In this document: positions 7,870 through 16,115 of the stretch, one piece after another | How positions within the stretch are numbered: position 1 is the stretch's first letter | How the letters are laid out: every line of letters starts with the position of its first letter | From: Mesorhizobium sp. | Lineage (GTDB): Bacteria > Pseudomonadota > Alphaproteobacteria > Rhizobiales > Rhizobiaceae | Length of the DNA stretch: 38,874 bases | Direction: 5' to 3' | NCBI GenBank assembly: GCA_022833215.1 | Contig: JAIPUZ010000080.1 | Span: forward strand, 1 to 38,874 | Made by a program: the position numbers and the translations under genes | The notes under the pieces: generated by a model | The model's database searches: none | What the model saw: the letters and a program-made list of their open reading frames with translations, nothing else | What the model was told of the DNA's origin: nothing

Positions 7870-8976
7870 TTGGTCCAGTCGATCCTTTTCTTCCTGCTTG
7901 GCTTTCTGTGTGCGGGCTTCATCGCGCTTCTGATCGCGCCGCCCATCTGGCGGCGTGCGGTGAAACTGACGCACAGGCGTCTGGAGGCGGCGTTGCCTCT
8001 CACCCGCGCCGAACTTCAGGCCGACAAGGACAGGGTGCGTGCCGAATTTGCCATGCAGGCGCGGCGTCTGGAAATGACGATCGCGGCCTTGCAGGAGAAG
8101 GAAGCCGGTCAGAAGGTCGAGATCGCACGGCTGGAGCAGCGGGCCAGCGCCATCGATGCCGACAAGGCCGGGTTGTCGCAAGCCATCTCGGCGCAGGAAG
8201 ACCGTATCAGGGAGCTGACCTCGCAGATTGAGGGCGAGCAGGCGAAGTCGGCGAAGCAGGACGCCCTTCTGGCCGGGATGCGCGAGAAAATCCAGGAGCT
8301 TGAGGAAGAGCTTGGCAAGCTGGCGCGCCAGTATGAGGATGCTTCCTTCCTCGCCAGCAGCCGTCAGATCGAGCTGGTGGGGCGCGAGTCCGAACTGGAC
8401 AAGCAAGCCGCGGACATCGCCCAGCTTCGCAGTCAGATGAGGGACATGGAGCAGCGCGCGCGCGAGGCGAAGACGCAGGCCGACGGCGCACGGGAGGCGC
8501 TCAGGGTTGAACAGGAACGTTCCGCCGGACTGGACGACAGGGTCCAGCGCCTGCTTTCCACGGTTGCCGACCGTGATGAAAAGCTGGAACGGCGCGAGCG
8601 TGAGCTTGCACGCATGCGTGAGAAGGGCAGGGTGGCCGAAGTGGCGACCGGCAAGAGGGCGCCGGCCAGAGCCTCCACAAAAAAGCGGCAGTCCGCGCAG
8701 GTGAAGGATGAAGCGCAGTTCGCCAGCCTCAAGGCCGGCAGCGAGCGGCTCGAGCGGCAGCTGATGCAGAAGAATGGCGCAGAAGCCGGCAAGGATGCAG
8801 AATTGCGGGAGCAAATGGCGGCGCTGGCGGCAGAGGTGGTGCATATGACTGCGGTTCGCGAAGGAACGGCATCGCCCATCGCCCAGCTTCTTTCTGCAAC
8901 GGAAAACACGCAGTCGGGAACGCGCAGCCTGGCGGAGCGTGTTCGCAGCTTGCAGGAAACCGGGACTGGCGGCTGA
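7870..8976 (+). CDS. Membrane-anchored long coiled-coil protein, function unknown
   Basis: Not recognised as a named family. The 368-residue product starts with one membrane segment (about residues 4-24, ILFFLLGFLCAGFIALLIAPP). A long, highly charged helical region to about residue 250 is rich in Glu, Arg, Gln and Leu heptads and probably forms a coiled coil. A basic Ala/Lys/Arg linker (near 265-280) and a short helical tail follow. The membrane segment follows directly on a TTG start at 7870, which has GGAACGGA upstream; no later ATG would keep it. The layout recalls proteins that tether or space envelope or division complexes. It converges on the methyltransferase gene with only 8 bases between. 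Confidence 0.75.
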   Translation: MVQSILFFLLGFLCAGFIALLIAPPIWRRAVKLTHRRLEAALPLTRAELQADKDRVRAEFAMQARRLEMTIAALQEKEAGQKVEIARLEQRASAIDADKAGLSQAISAQEDRIRELTSQIEGEQAKSAKQDALLAGMREKIQELEEELGKLARQYEDASFLASSRQIELVGRESELDKQAADIAQLRSQMRDMEQRAREAKTQADGAREALRVEQERSAGLDDRVQRLLSTVADRDEKLERRERELARMREKGRVAEVATGKRAPARASTKKRQSAQVKDEAQFASLKAGSERLERQLMQKNGAEAGKDAELREQMAALAAEVVHMTAVREGTASPIAQLLSATENTQSGTRSLAERVRSLQETGTGG

Positions 8977-8984
8977 CCGGCCTG

Positions 8985-9806
8985 TCAGGGAAGCTGCGGC
9001 TTCTCCGGCGCGATTCTCGCAAAGCGATGCAGGGCGATGGCGGAGGCGGCAGCGACGTTCAGGCTGTCAAAGCCCGGCTCCATCGCGATGCGGGCGGTCC
9101 TTATCCGGGACAGGATCGCTTCGGGGAGACCTTCGCCTTCGGTGCCGAGATAGAGGGCCAGCGGGCCTTCGCACACCGCATCACGAATATCCAGATCGCC
9201 GCGCGGTGAAAGCGCGAGCTGGGTGAAGCCCCCGGCATCGAGCCTGTCGGCCAATGCCGCCGCATCGTCGAACATGGCAAACGGCACCTTGAATACCGCC
9301 CCGACCGACACCCGTATCGCCTTGCGGTAAAGCGGATCGCAACTGGTGCTGTCGAGCAGCACGGCGTCCGCTCCGAAAGCCGCGGCGTTGCGGAAGATGG
9401 AGCCGACATTGTCGTGATTGGAAATGCCGACCAGCACGGCAACGAGTGCGTTCGCGGACAGGGTGCCGAGCAGATCGGCGGCACCGGGCAGGTCACCGCG
9501 CCGGCCGATCGCCAGAATGCCCCTGTGCATGTGGAAGCCGGCAATGCGATCCAGAACATCCCGGCCGGCGACATAGACGGGAACATGCGGCGGCAGACGT
9601 TCCAGTATCTGTTGCAGTCCGGCAAGCCGGTTTTCCAGCACCAGCACCGATTCGATCCCGAACCGGCCTGTCGCTGCCAGAGCATCGAGAACGACCTTGC
9701 CCTCGGCCACGAACCGGCCCTGCCGCCCCACGAGATCGCGCTCGCGAATATCGACATAGGCGGCGACGCGCGCGTCTTGCGGATCTTCGATACGGATCGG
9801 GTTCAT
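8985..9806 (-). CDS. TrmH/SpoU-family RNA 2'-O-methyltransferase
   Basis: Probable S-adenosylmethionine-dependent rRNA or tRNA ribose methyltransferase of 273 residues. An N-terminal RNA-binding L30e-like domain (residues 20-100, VGRQGRFVAEGKVVLDAL) is followed by the knotted SPOUT domain with its three motifs: SNHDNVGSIFRNAAAFGADAVLLD, LYLGTEGEGLP and DSLNVAAASAIALHRF. The asparagine and arginine of motif 1 and the NVAAA of motif 3 are intact, so it should be active. The target base cannot be told. The ATG at 9806 is the natural start. Confidence 0.9.
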   Translation of the reverse strand: MNPIRIEDPQDARVAAYVDIRERDLVGRQGRFVAEGKVVLDALAATGRFGIESVLVLENRLAGLQQILERLPPHVPVYVAGRDVLDRIAGFHMHRGILAIGRRGDLPGAADLLGTLSANALVAVLVGISNHDNVGSIFRNAAAFGADAVLLDSTSCDPLYRKAIRVSVGAVFKVPFAMFDDAAALADRLDAGGFTQLALSPRGDLDIRDAVCEGPLALYLGTEGEGLPEAILSRIRTARIAMEPGFDSLNVAAASAIALHRFARIAPEKPQLP

Positions 9807-9875
9807 TTCAGTCTTTGCGGTTTCGATGACGGCTTGAAGCCATGGGGCTGGAGAGGCCCCCGGTCTGGCGCCCGA

Positions 9876-10199
9876 TCAGGACGAGGTGGCACGGGCGGTT
9901 CCGGCGGCAGCTTCGACAAACAGCTCCTCGAGCAGGCACAGAAGGCGCGCCACCGCCTGGGAGGGACAGGAATAGTAGATTGTCTGCCGGTCGCGGCGTG
10001 TCTCGACCAGCCCGCTGCTGCGCAGCTTTGCCAGATGCTGGGAAAGTGCCGACTGGCTGAGCCCCACCAGTCCGGCGAGCTTGTTGACCGAAAGTTCCTC
10101 GCGCACGATGAGCAGAAGAATCTCCAGCCGCTTGCTGTTGGCCATGAGCGCCAGAAACGCCGCCGCCTGATCCGTCACGATCCTCTGTGTCGAACGCAT
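9876..10199 (-). CDS. ArsR/SmtB-type winged-helix regulator
   Basis: Cytoplasmic DNA-binding protein of 107 residues. The winged helix spans about residues 15-85, with recognition region LVGLSQSALSQHLAKLRSSGLVETRR and wing TIYYS. The DNA-binding part closely resembles the BigR/SqrR and NolR branch. The N-terminal cysteine used by the sulfide-sensing BigR/SqrR proteins is a leucine here (RLEILLLI); Cys78 and Cys88 are the only cysteines. A metal or persulfide sensing role is therefore unproven, and a NolR-like nutrient or growth role is as likely. It lies between the methyltransferase and the HugZ-like gene, all on the minus strand with gaps of 69 and 127 bases. Confidence 0.85.
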   Translation of the reverse strand: MRSTQRIVTDQAAAFLALMANSKRLEILLLIVREELSVNKLAGLVGLSQSALSQHLAKLRSSGLVETRRDRQTIYYSCPSQAVARLLCLLEELFVEAAAGTARATSS

Positions 10200-10326
10200 G
10201 CGCCCTCCCTCATGCCGACCCTGCCCACCGGGTTTGGGCCCGGCAAGAACCCTGCCTGCAACTTCAGGACGATCAGTTCCAGGCCAACCCGGTTGCAGTG
10301 GCAGCCTAAGCCATCCGCGTCAAATC

Positions 10327-11127
10327 TCAAGCTCGGCCCTGATCCTGTCCGGTTTCGCCCTGAGCCGACTCCGCCGCGCGACCGGCCCTTGCCATTTCGG
10401 CCAGAACGCGGCGCAAGTCCTCTGCGGCGCCCAGCGGCTCGGGGAAAAACACCCGCAGGCACTTGTCGCCCGAAACAAGGTCCATGCCTTCGCAGTCGAG
10501 GCCGCTGATGGTCCAGTCGCCGTCCTTTGCGTTTGCAAAATGACGGGCATAAACCGCAATGGCATCGCGATGGTCCTCGTTCATGTGATCGATCGCGGAC
10601 TGCTCGCGGGCAGCGAAAGCTTCGTTCACCGCATTGTCCGCGATGATGTCGGTGCGATCGAGCAGGTAGGCTTTGCCGAAACCGCCATTCATGCTGGCAC
10701 GCTCGATTTCGAGGCGAAAGAACGCGAAATCGCCCAGCCCGACATAGAGCTTCGCCTTGGGATTGCGGTTCAGGTAGCGGCGCTCAATGCGTGCGTGTTC
10801 GGGCGTGTCGCGTTCGATGCGCCGCGCCCTGCAGACGAGGCTGATGCGCGGATGAGCCATGGCGTCGCCCTTGCCGGGTTCGCCCACCAGCAGAGCGCAT
10901 CTGGGGTCGGCGTCCAGCGCCTGCGTGTGTGCGGAAAGGCCGGAAATCAGCGTGACCGGCGTCCCGTCGAGATCGGTGGCCAGGCCGATGCGGCTGACCA
11001 TCGGCACAAGAGTGTCCTTTTCGTTGAACGCGAGTGCGGCGAAGCGGGCGCTGCGAACCAGCGCCTTCGCCAGCCGGCGAGCTTCGGCGTCCGTTTCCCG
11101 GATGACGTCCTTTTTCTTCTCTTCCAA
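10327..11127 (-). CDS. HugZ-like pyridoxamine-oxidase-fold protein with DUF2470 domain
   Basis: A 266-residue protein with a split-barrel flavin/heme-binding domain (about residues 15-160, FNEKDTLVPMVSRIGLATDLDGTP and RCALLVGEPGKGDAMAHPR) and a C-terminal DUF2470 domain (MNEDHRDAIAVYARHFA). This order is that of HugZ-type heme oxygenases and of related proteins of unknown substrate. Heme degradation for iron supply is possible, but there is no heme-uptake gene nearby. The start is a TTG at 11127: AGGAG lies 7 bases before it, and no in-frame ATG precedes the conserved domain. Confidence 0.8.
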   Translation of the reverse strand: MEEKKKDVIRETDAEARRLAKALVRSARFAALAFNEKDTLVPMVSRIGLATDLDGTPVTLISGLSAHTQALDADPRCALLVGEPGKGDAMAHPRISLVCRARRIERDTPEHARIERRYLNRNPKAKLYVGLGDFAFFRLEIERASMNGGFGKAYLLDRTDIIADNAVNEAFAAREQSAIDHMNEDHRDAIAVYARHFANAKDGDWTISGLDCEGMDLVSGDKCLRVFFPEPLGAAEDLRRVLAEMARAGRAAESAQGETGQDQGRA

Positions 11128-11250
11128 AGCCAGTCTCCTGCAACAGGATTGCGCGTCAGGAAATGCCTTTCGGGTTTTCCGTGCGCAAGGGGCATCCTGT
11201 AAGCGGGCCGGGGCTTCTGAAGACCCGGTGCCCGCCTGTCTGCGGCGCGA

Positions 11251-12012
11251 TTATCTGGGCGCCATGCGGATTGCGCCGTCAAGCCGGATCGTCTCTCCGT
11301 TGAGCATCTGGTTCCCGACGATGTGCAGCGCCAGCGCGGCGTATTCGGACGGTTCGCCCAGGCGCGACGGGAAGGGCACGGCGGCACCGAGCGAATCCTG
11401 CACGTCCTGGGGCATGGCCGCCATCATCGGCGTCTTGAAGATGCCGGGCGCGATGGTGCAGACACGGATGCCGGAACGGGCAAGGTCGCGCGCCACCGGC
11501 AGCGTCATGCCCACCACACCACCCTTGGAGGCGGAATAGGCCGCCTGTCCGATCTGGCCGTCATAGGCGGCGACCGAAGCCGTGTTGACGATGACGCCGC
11601 GCTCACCGCCATGCAGCGGTTCCAGCTTCGCCGCCGCATCGGCGAACAGCCGGATCATGTTGAAGGTTCCGACAAGGTTGATCTCGATTACCCGGCGATA
11701 CTGATCGAGCGGATGCGGACCTTCCTTGCCGATGGTCTTCACCCCGATGGCGATACCCGCGCAGTTGACCAGAATGCGGGCCGCACCGAGTTTCTGCTGC
11801 ACTTCGGCCATTGCCGCAACGCCGCTGTCGGCGTCGCTCACGTCGCATTTCACCGCGATTCCGCCGATATCCGCCGCAACGGCCTGTGCCCGCTCCATAC
11901 CGACGTCGAAGATGGCCACGCGAGCGCCTTTTGCCGCCAGCGCGCGGGCGGTGGCTTCGCCAAGGCCGGAGCCTGCACCGGTTACGATTGCGATCTGGCC
12001 TTCGGCATTCAT
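11251..12012 (-). CDS. Short-chain dehydrogenase, 3-hydroxyacyl-CoA dehydrogenase type II-like
   Basis: Classical SDR of 253 residues with NAD(H)-binding motif TGAGSGLG (residues 11-18), acidic FDV after strand 2 (NAD rather than NADP), NCAGIA, and catalytic Ser-Tyr-Lys in [23 protein letters not shown]. The insert and the end ([29 protein letters not shown]) resemble HSD17B10-type 3-hydroxy-2-methylbutyryl-CoA dehydrogenases, suggesting fatty acid or isoleucine breakdown. The ATG at 12012 follows GGAGAGGAG; a TTG at 12033 opens the frame but is less likely. No beta-oxidation partners are adjacent. Confidence 0.88.
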   Translation of the reverse strand: MNAEGQIAIVTGAGSGLGEATARALAAKGARVAIFDVGMERAQAVAADIGGIAVKCDVSDADSGVAAMAEVQQKLGAARILVNCAGIAIGVKTIGKEGPHPLDQYRRVIEINLVGTFNMIRLFADAAAKLEPLHGGERGVIVNTASVAAYDGQIGQAAYSASKGGVVGMTLPVARDLARSGIRVCTIAPGIFKTPMMAAMPQDVQDSLGAAVPFPSRLGEPSEYAALALHIVGNQMLNGETIRLDGAIRMAPR

Positions 12013-12162
12013 GGGCAGGCTCCTCTCCGTCAAGAACTGCGCCTGCTTTACGAGGTCAGCCGCGCGCCTGCAACCATATCGAGCCCTATGCTACCAAAGC
12101 ATGTGTTGGCCGGGCAGAGGTTGATTTGCAACTGGCAGCAGACCTGAAAATGGATGCGGGTT

Positions 12163-12675
12163 TCAGGCCGGCGCCAGCGCGGCGTGAACGACCTCGCCGG
12201 TCAGGCCGCTCGCTGCGCCCGCAACGATCTCATGGATCAGCAACCGGTCGGGATCGACGGGGCGAGGCATGGAAATCTGCCCATACGGTATTCTGGTGAA
12301 GCCAAGCGGGCCGTAATAAGGCTGGTCTCCGACCAGTATCACCGAGGGCCATCCGGCGCCGGCGGCAGCCTCCAGCGCCATTGCCACCAGCCGCCGGCCA
12401 ATGCCGAGGCTTTTGTATGCCGGGCGGACCGCCAGCGGGCCGAGCATCAGCGAGCGGCCCTTGCCCGCAGCTATGGGGGTCATGCGAACCGAGGCAATGA
12501 CCGCGCCTTGCCTGACCGCCACGAAGGAGAGGGCGCGTTCATGCGGCCCGCCTTCGCGAATCTTGTAGGCGGCGCGCGCGAAGCGACCGGGCCCGAAGGC
12601 TTCCTCGTTCAGGGAATCGATCTCGAGGTCATGCGCCGGGGTTTCCGGCAGGTATGCGACGTCGGCAAGGCTCAT
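12163..12675 (-). CDS. GNAT-family N-acetyltransferase (YhbS-like)
   Basis: A 170-residue single GNAT domain. The acetyl-CoA-binding motif A is LGPLAVRPAYKSLGIGRRLVAMAL, with the Q/RxxGxG/A element as KSLGIG. ILVGDQPYYGPLGFTR matches the YhbS branch, whose substrates are mostly unknown. It is divergent from the glutathionyl-hydroquinone reductase gene across 260 bases. Confidence 0.88.
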   Translation of the reverse strand: MSLADVAYLPETPAHDLEIDSLNEEAFGPGRFARAAYKIREGGPHERALSFVAVRQGAVIASVRMTPIAAGKGRSLMLGPLAVRPAYKSLGIGRRLVAMALEAAAGAGWPSVILVGDQPYYGPLGFTRIPYGQISMPRPVDPDRLLIHEIVAGAASGLTGEVVHAALAPA

Positions 12676-12935
12676 GTCTTTGCAGTCCGGTATGCGAGAA
12701 AAGGGCGCCGCCAGGGGCAGCGTTCGCCAATGCGCTCAGGCGCGGGCGTCCTTTCGTCGTCGGTCGAACCGGATGGCTGCAAAGAAATCCAACATGGTGG
12801 CTCCGGCTAGCATCAAAAACCGGCCTCTGCAATCGGCCTTTTGCAACCCCGGTGCGGTTGACGCACTGTTTCGGGCCTCGCACGCTGCGGATTGCGTTTC
12901 CGTGCCCTAATATCGGGCCAGCGAAAGGATATCTC

Positions 12936-13943
12936 ATGGGATTGCTGGTCGAGGGAAAGTGGCAGGATCGCTGGTACGATACCGGCAAGAGCGGAGGCAG
13001 GTTCGAACGCGCGCAATCGCAGTGGCGCGACTGGATAACGGCCGACGGTGCTCCGGCACAGGGCCGCGAGCGCGGTTTCAGGGCGGAGCCCGGCCGCTAT
13101 CACCTCTACGTTTCTCTGGCCTGTCCCTGGGCGCACCGCACGCTGATCTTCCGAACGCTGAAGAAGCTGGAGGACGCCATCTCCGTCTCGGTCGTCCATT
13201 ATCACATGGGCGAAAACGGCTGGACGTTCCAGACCGGCGACGGAGCCACGGGCGATACGCTGTACGGGCTCGATTTCCTGCATCGGATCTATACGCGCGC
13301 CGATCCGTTCTACTCGGGGCGGGTGACGGTGCCGGTTCTCTGGGACAAGACGCGCCAGACCATCGTCAACAACGAGTCGTCCGAGATCATCCGGATGCTC
13401 AATTCCGCCTTCGATGAGTGGGGCGATGGGGGCGTCGATTTCTATCCTGAACCTTTGCGCGCGGAAATCGACGCGCTCAACGACGAAATCTATCCGGCGC
13501 TCAACAATGGAGTCTATCGGGCCGGGTTCGCCACCACGCAGGATGCCTACGAGGAGGCATTTGGCGAAGTGTTCGCCATGCTGGACAAGCTGGAAGAGAG
13601 GCTTTCAGGCCAGCGTTACCTGACCGGCCAGCGCATCACCGAAGCCGACTGGCGGCTTTTCACCACGCTGGTGCGTTTCGATCCGGTCTATGTGGGGCAC
13701 TTCAAATGCAACCGGCAGCGCATCGCCGACTATCGCAACCTGTCGAACTATGTGCGGGATCTGTATCAGGTTCCGGGCGTGGCGGGCACGGTCGATATGC
13801 GACACATCAAATGGCACTATTACGGCAGCCACAAGACGATCAACCCGAGCGGCATTGTGCCGCTCGGGCCGGACGTCGACTATACGGCGGCGCATGACCG
13901 CGACCGTTTCGGTCCCCGGTCTACCAGTATGGAGAGGGCGTGA
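12936..13943 (+). CDS. Glutathionyl-hydroquinone reductase (Xi-class glutathione transferase)
   Basis: A 335-residue Xi-class GST of the YqjG/ECM4/PcpF type, which reduces glutathionyl-(chloro)hydroquinones with glutathione in the cytoplasm. The catalytic cysteine is C63 in LACPWAHRT. The family tyrosines are represented in FYSGRVTVPVLWDK and the C-terminal IKWHYYGSHKTINPSGIVPLGP. Length is normal. The ATG at 12936 has AAGGA 7 bases upstream; the longer open frame before it is non-coding. Its 3' end overlaps the convergent Nudix gene by 23 bases. Confidence 0.93.
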   Translation: MGLLVEGKWQDRWYDTGKSGGRFERAQSQWRDWITADGAPAQGRERGFRAEPGRYHLYVSLACPWAHRTLIFRTLKKLEDAISVSVVHYHMGENGWTFQTGDGATGDTLYGLDFLHRIYTRADPFYSGRVTVPVLWDKTRQTIVNNESSEIIRMLNSAFDEWGDGGVDFYPEPLRAEIDALNDEIYPALNNGVYRAGFATTQDAYEEAFGEVFAMLDKLEERLSGQRYLTGQRITEADWRLFTTLVRFDPVYVGHFKCNRQRIADYRNLSNYVRDLYQVPGVAGTVDMRHIKWHYYGSHKTINPSGIVPLGPDVDYTAAHDRDRFGPRSTSMERA

Positions 13944-14421
13944 CGCCTTCGAAGACCTCGGCGATGCGCCGGCGTGTGGCAGGCGTCGTCATTTCAGGAA
14001 GCGCATGAAGCGGGAAGAAGCCTGCTTCGGCGATTTCGCTGTCAGGAAGTTTGGGTGCCGGCTGGCTGAACTCTTCGACCAGATAGAGCCCGACATGATC
14101 GCGCCGGCTTGCCTGGCGGTTGTGGTGCATGGATTTCAGAACCGGTGCCCCTGAAATCGCGATGTTGCCTTCCTCCGACAGTTCGCGCCCCAAAGCCTCT
14201 TCCATCGTCTCGCCGACCTCCACGCCCCCTCCCGGCAATTGCCAGCCGGGCAGGTAGGTATGGCGGATCAGGAATACGGTTCCCGCCTTCCGGTCATGCA
14301 CGAGCCCGCGCACGCCGAGCGTCATCGGCCTGCGCAGCATGAAGAAGAAATGGAACAGCCGGACCCGCAGGAGCGGGCGGCTTTTTTCTTCCATGGCGCG
14401 TTTCGGACTGGAACCCTGCAT
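13921..14421 (-). CDS. Nudix hydrolase
   Basis: A 166-residue protein hydrolysing a nucleoside diphosphate linked to another group; the substrate is unknown. The complete Nudix box GGGVEVGETMEEALGRELSEEG supplies the Mg-binding glutamates. The N-terminal LRRPMTLGVRGLVHD and LIRHTYLPGWQLPGG are common in small alphaproteobacterial Nudix proteins. Its stop lies inside the end of the GST gene (23-base convergent overlap). Confidence 0.92.
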   Translation of the reverse strand: MQGSSPKRAMEEKSRPLLRVRLFHFFFMLRRPMTLGVRGLVHDRKAGTVFLIRHTYLPGWQLPGGGVEVGETMEEALGRELSEEGNIAISGAPVLKSMHHNRQASRRDHVGLYLVEEFSQPAPKLPDSEIAEAGFFPLHALPEMTTPATRRRIAEVFEGVTPSPYW

Positions 14422-14501
14422 CGTGCTTTCCGTTTCCTGCGGGGCCGTTTTTCGGGGGCACTCTATGGAAAGAGGCGCTGGCCTCGCTTATGAAGGCGAC
14501 C

Positions 14502-15437
14502 ATGTTCAGGCTTGCGCATCTGTCCGACGCCCATCTGGGCCCGCTTCCCGATGTAACCTATCGCGAACTCGCCTCCAAGCGGGCCGTCGGCTATATAAAC
14601 TGGCAGCGCAATCGCCGCCGCCACATGCACGATGCGGTCATCGACACCATTGTCGGCGACATGAAGGCCATGACGCCCGACCACATTGCTGTGACGGGCG
14701 ATCTCGTCAATCTGGCCCTCGACGGCGAGATCGAGATGGCGCGGCAGTGGCTGGAGACGCTTGGCGCGCCGGAAGACGTCTCCGTGGTTCCGGGCAATCA
14801 CGACGCCTATGTGCCGGGCGCTTTCGACAAGACATGCCGGGCCTGGGCGCCGTGGATGAGCGGCGACGGTCAGTCGCACCCAGTGGACAGGGACAGCTTT
14901 CCCTATCTGCGGGTAAGGGGACAGGTCGCGCTTATCGGCGTTTCGACGGCGCGCGCGACGGCTCCCTTCATGGCCAACGGCTATCTGCGCGAAGGCCAGG
15001 GCAAGCGGCTGGCGGCGCTGCTGGAAGAAACCGCGGCGAGGGGGCTTTGCCGCGTCGTGATGATCCATCACCCGCCGGTCCGTCACGCGGTGCCGCAGCA
15101 CAAGCGGCTGTTCGGCATCAGGCGCTTTGGCCGGCTCATGGCGCGCCATGGAGCCGAGCTCGTGCTGCATGGTCATTCGCATATTCCGAGCCTGTATTAT
15201 CTTGAAGGGGCCAATGGCCCGGTGCCGGTGGTCGGCGTCGCTGCGGCCGGGCAGTCGCCGGGCGGAAAGCGGCCGCCAGCCCAGTACAATCTCATAGATA
15301 TAGAGACGGACGGCGCGGACTGGCGTCTCAAACTGACGCGGCGCGGGCTGGAAGGAGCTTCGCTGCCACCCGCCGACTTCGAGACCCGCGATCTCACGGC
15401 ATCTTCGACCGAAAAGGCGCTTTCGCTCAGAAGATGA
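14502..15437 (+). CDS. Calcineurin-like metallophosphoesterase
   Basis: A 311-residue phosphoesterase with all five metal-binding blocks in order: LSDAHLG, GDLVNLA, VVPGNHDA, MIHHPPV and LHGHSHIP. The GNHD...GHSH layout resembles the cyclic-nucleotide phosphodiesterase (CpdA-like) group, but the substrate cannot be fixed. No signal peptide or membrane segment, so probably cytoplasmic. An ATG at 14490 is in frame, but GAAGG lies 5 bases before the ATG at 14502, which also starts directly at the beta strand. The end overlaps the convergent gene at 15427 by 11 bases. Confidence 0.88.
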   Translation: MFRLAHLSDAHLGPLPDVTYRELASKRAVGYINWQRNRRRHMHDAVIDTIVGDMKAMTPDHIAVTGDLVNLALDGEIEMARQWLETLGAPEDVSVVPGNHDAYVPGAFDKTCRAWAPWMSGDGQSHPVDRDSFPYLRVRGQVALIGVSTARATAPFMANGYLREGQGKRLAALLEETAARGLCRVVMIHHPPVRHAVPQHKRLFGIRRFGRLMARHGAELVLHGHSHIPSLYYLEGANGPVPVVGVAAAGQSPGGKRPPAQYNLIDIETDGADWRLKLTRRGLEGASLPPADFETRDLTASSTEKALSLRR

Positions 15438-16029
15438 AGCCGAGAGCCCTGATCCGGTCCCAGAACAGGATGAGCGACAGGACAAGTCCCGCCACCGCTC
15501 CCGCTCCCACAAAGGCGAGGCCGGACAGAAACGCCGGCCAACGGCTGCTTTTCGGCGGAATTTCCGTATCCTGCCCGCTGGTTGCGACACCGGATGAACC
15601 GGCCGGAACGCGTATTTCTCCGCCGGCATCCAGCATGCGCTGACGCTCGACGATCCGCTCGGCGATGTAGCGTGTCACCTGGTCCGCGACAGGTTCGATG
15701 GCGATGGATTCGGCCAGCACCACCCGGCCTTGCCGCGTGTCGCGAACGAAGCGATAGGTGCGGCGGTCACGGCCCATGGCGACATGCGCCACCGCGTCGA
15801 TCCAAAGGCGCGGCTGCAAGCCGGACGATATCGCGAAATCGAACATGTCGATATCGTCAGGGACATCCTCGAATACGCCTGCGAGTTCTGAAGCCATGAG
15901 TTCGAGGCGCATGCGGTGTGCCTCGCGCATGTCGACGACGACGTCGTCACGGTCGGCAAGACCGTTCTTCACGTCGCGAATGGCGGTCTCGAGCTTGCCC
16001 GGCGCGGCGTTTTCGCTGGCATCCTTCAT
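15427..16029 (-). CDS. Small C-terminally membrane-anchored protein with a CtrA box at its start, function unknown
   Basis: Not recognised. The 200-residue product has a soluble mixed helical domain (about residues 10-130, MELMASELAGVFEDVPDDIDMFDF-like acidic stretch, then SGLQPRLWIDAVAHVAMGRDRR), a Pro/Ser/Gly linker, and one membrane segment near the C-terminus (about 172-192, LSGLAFVGAGAVAGLVLSLILFW), giving a tail-anchored layout with the main domain in the cytoplasm. The ATG at 16029 follows GGAG at a spacing of 8. A second ATG at 16047 lies inside a perfect CtrA-binding box and is less likely. CtrA control is inferred from the box, which places the gene with cell-cycle or polarity functions. 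Confidence 0.75.
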   Translation of the reverse strand: MKDASENAAPGKLETAIRDVKNGLADRDDVVVDMREAHRMRLELMASELAGVFEDVPDDIDMFDFAISSGLQPRLWIDAVAHVAMGRDRRTYRFVRDTRQGRVVLAESIAIEPVADQVTRYIAERIVERQRMLDAGGEIRVPAGSSGVATSGQDTEIPPKSSRWPAFLSGLAFVGAGAVAGLVLSLILFWDRIRALGFIF

Positions 16030-16045
16030 GGCGTCCGCTCCGCGC

Positions 16046-16064
16046 ATGGTTAAGCTGCCGTTAA
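16046..16064 (-). promoter_or_regulatory. Full-consensus CtrA-binding box
   Basis: On the minus strand the sequence reads TTAA-CGGCAGC-TTAACCAT, that is TTAA-N7-TTAAC with the extended CAT. It is the only complete match I found in the window. It lies 17 bases upstream of the ATG at 16029 and overlaps the alternative ATG at 16047. Its closeness to the start could mean activation of a very short leader transcript, or repression. Confidence 0.75.
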
Positions 16065-16115
16065 CATAGCAACTGTGCGTCGAAAGCGGAATGGGTGCGA
16101 CAATATCGACGCGGG

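Noticed and set aside
7596-8231. 211-residue frame covering the repeat between eipA and the coiled-coil gene
   Set aside because: It crosses the hairpin repeat and overlaps the better supported coding frame; Arg/Gly-rich shadow composition.
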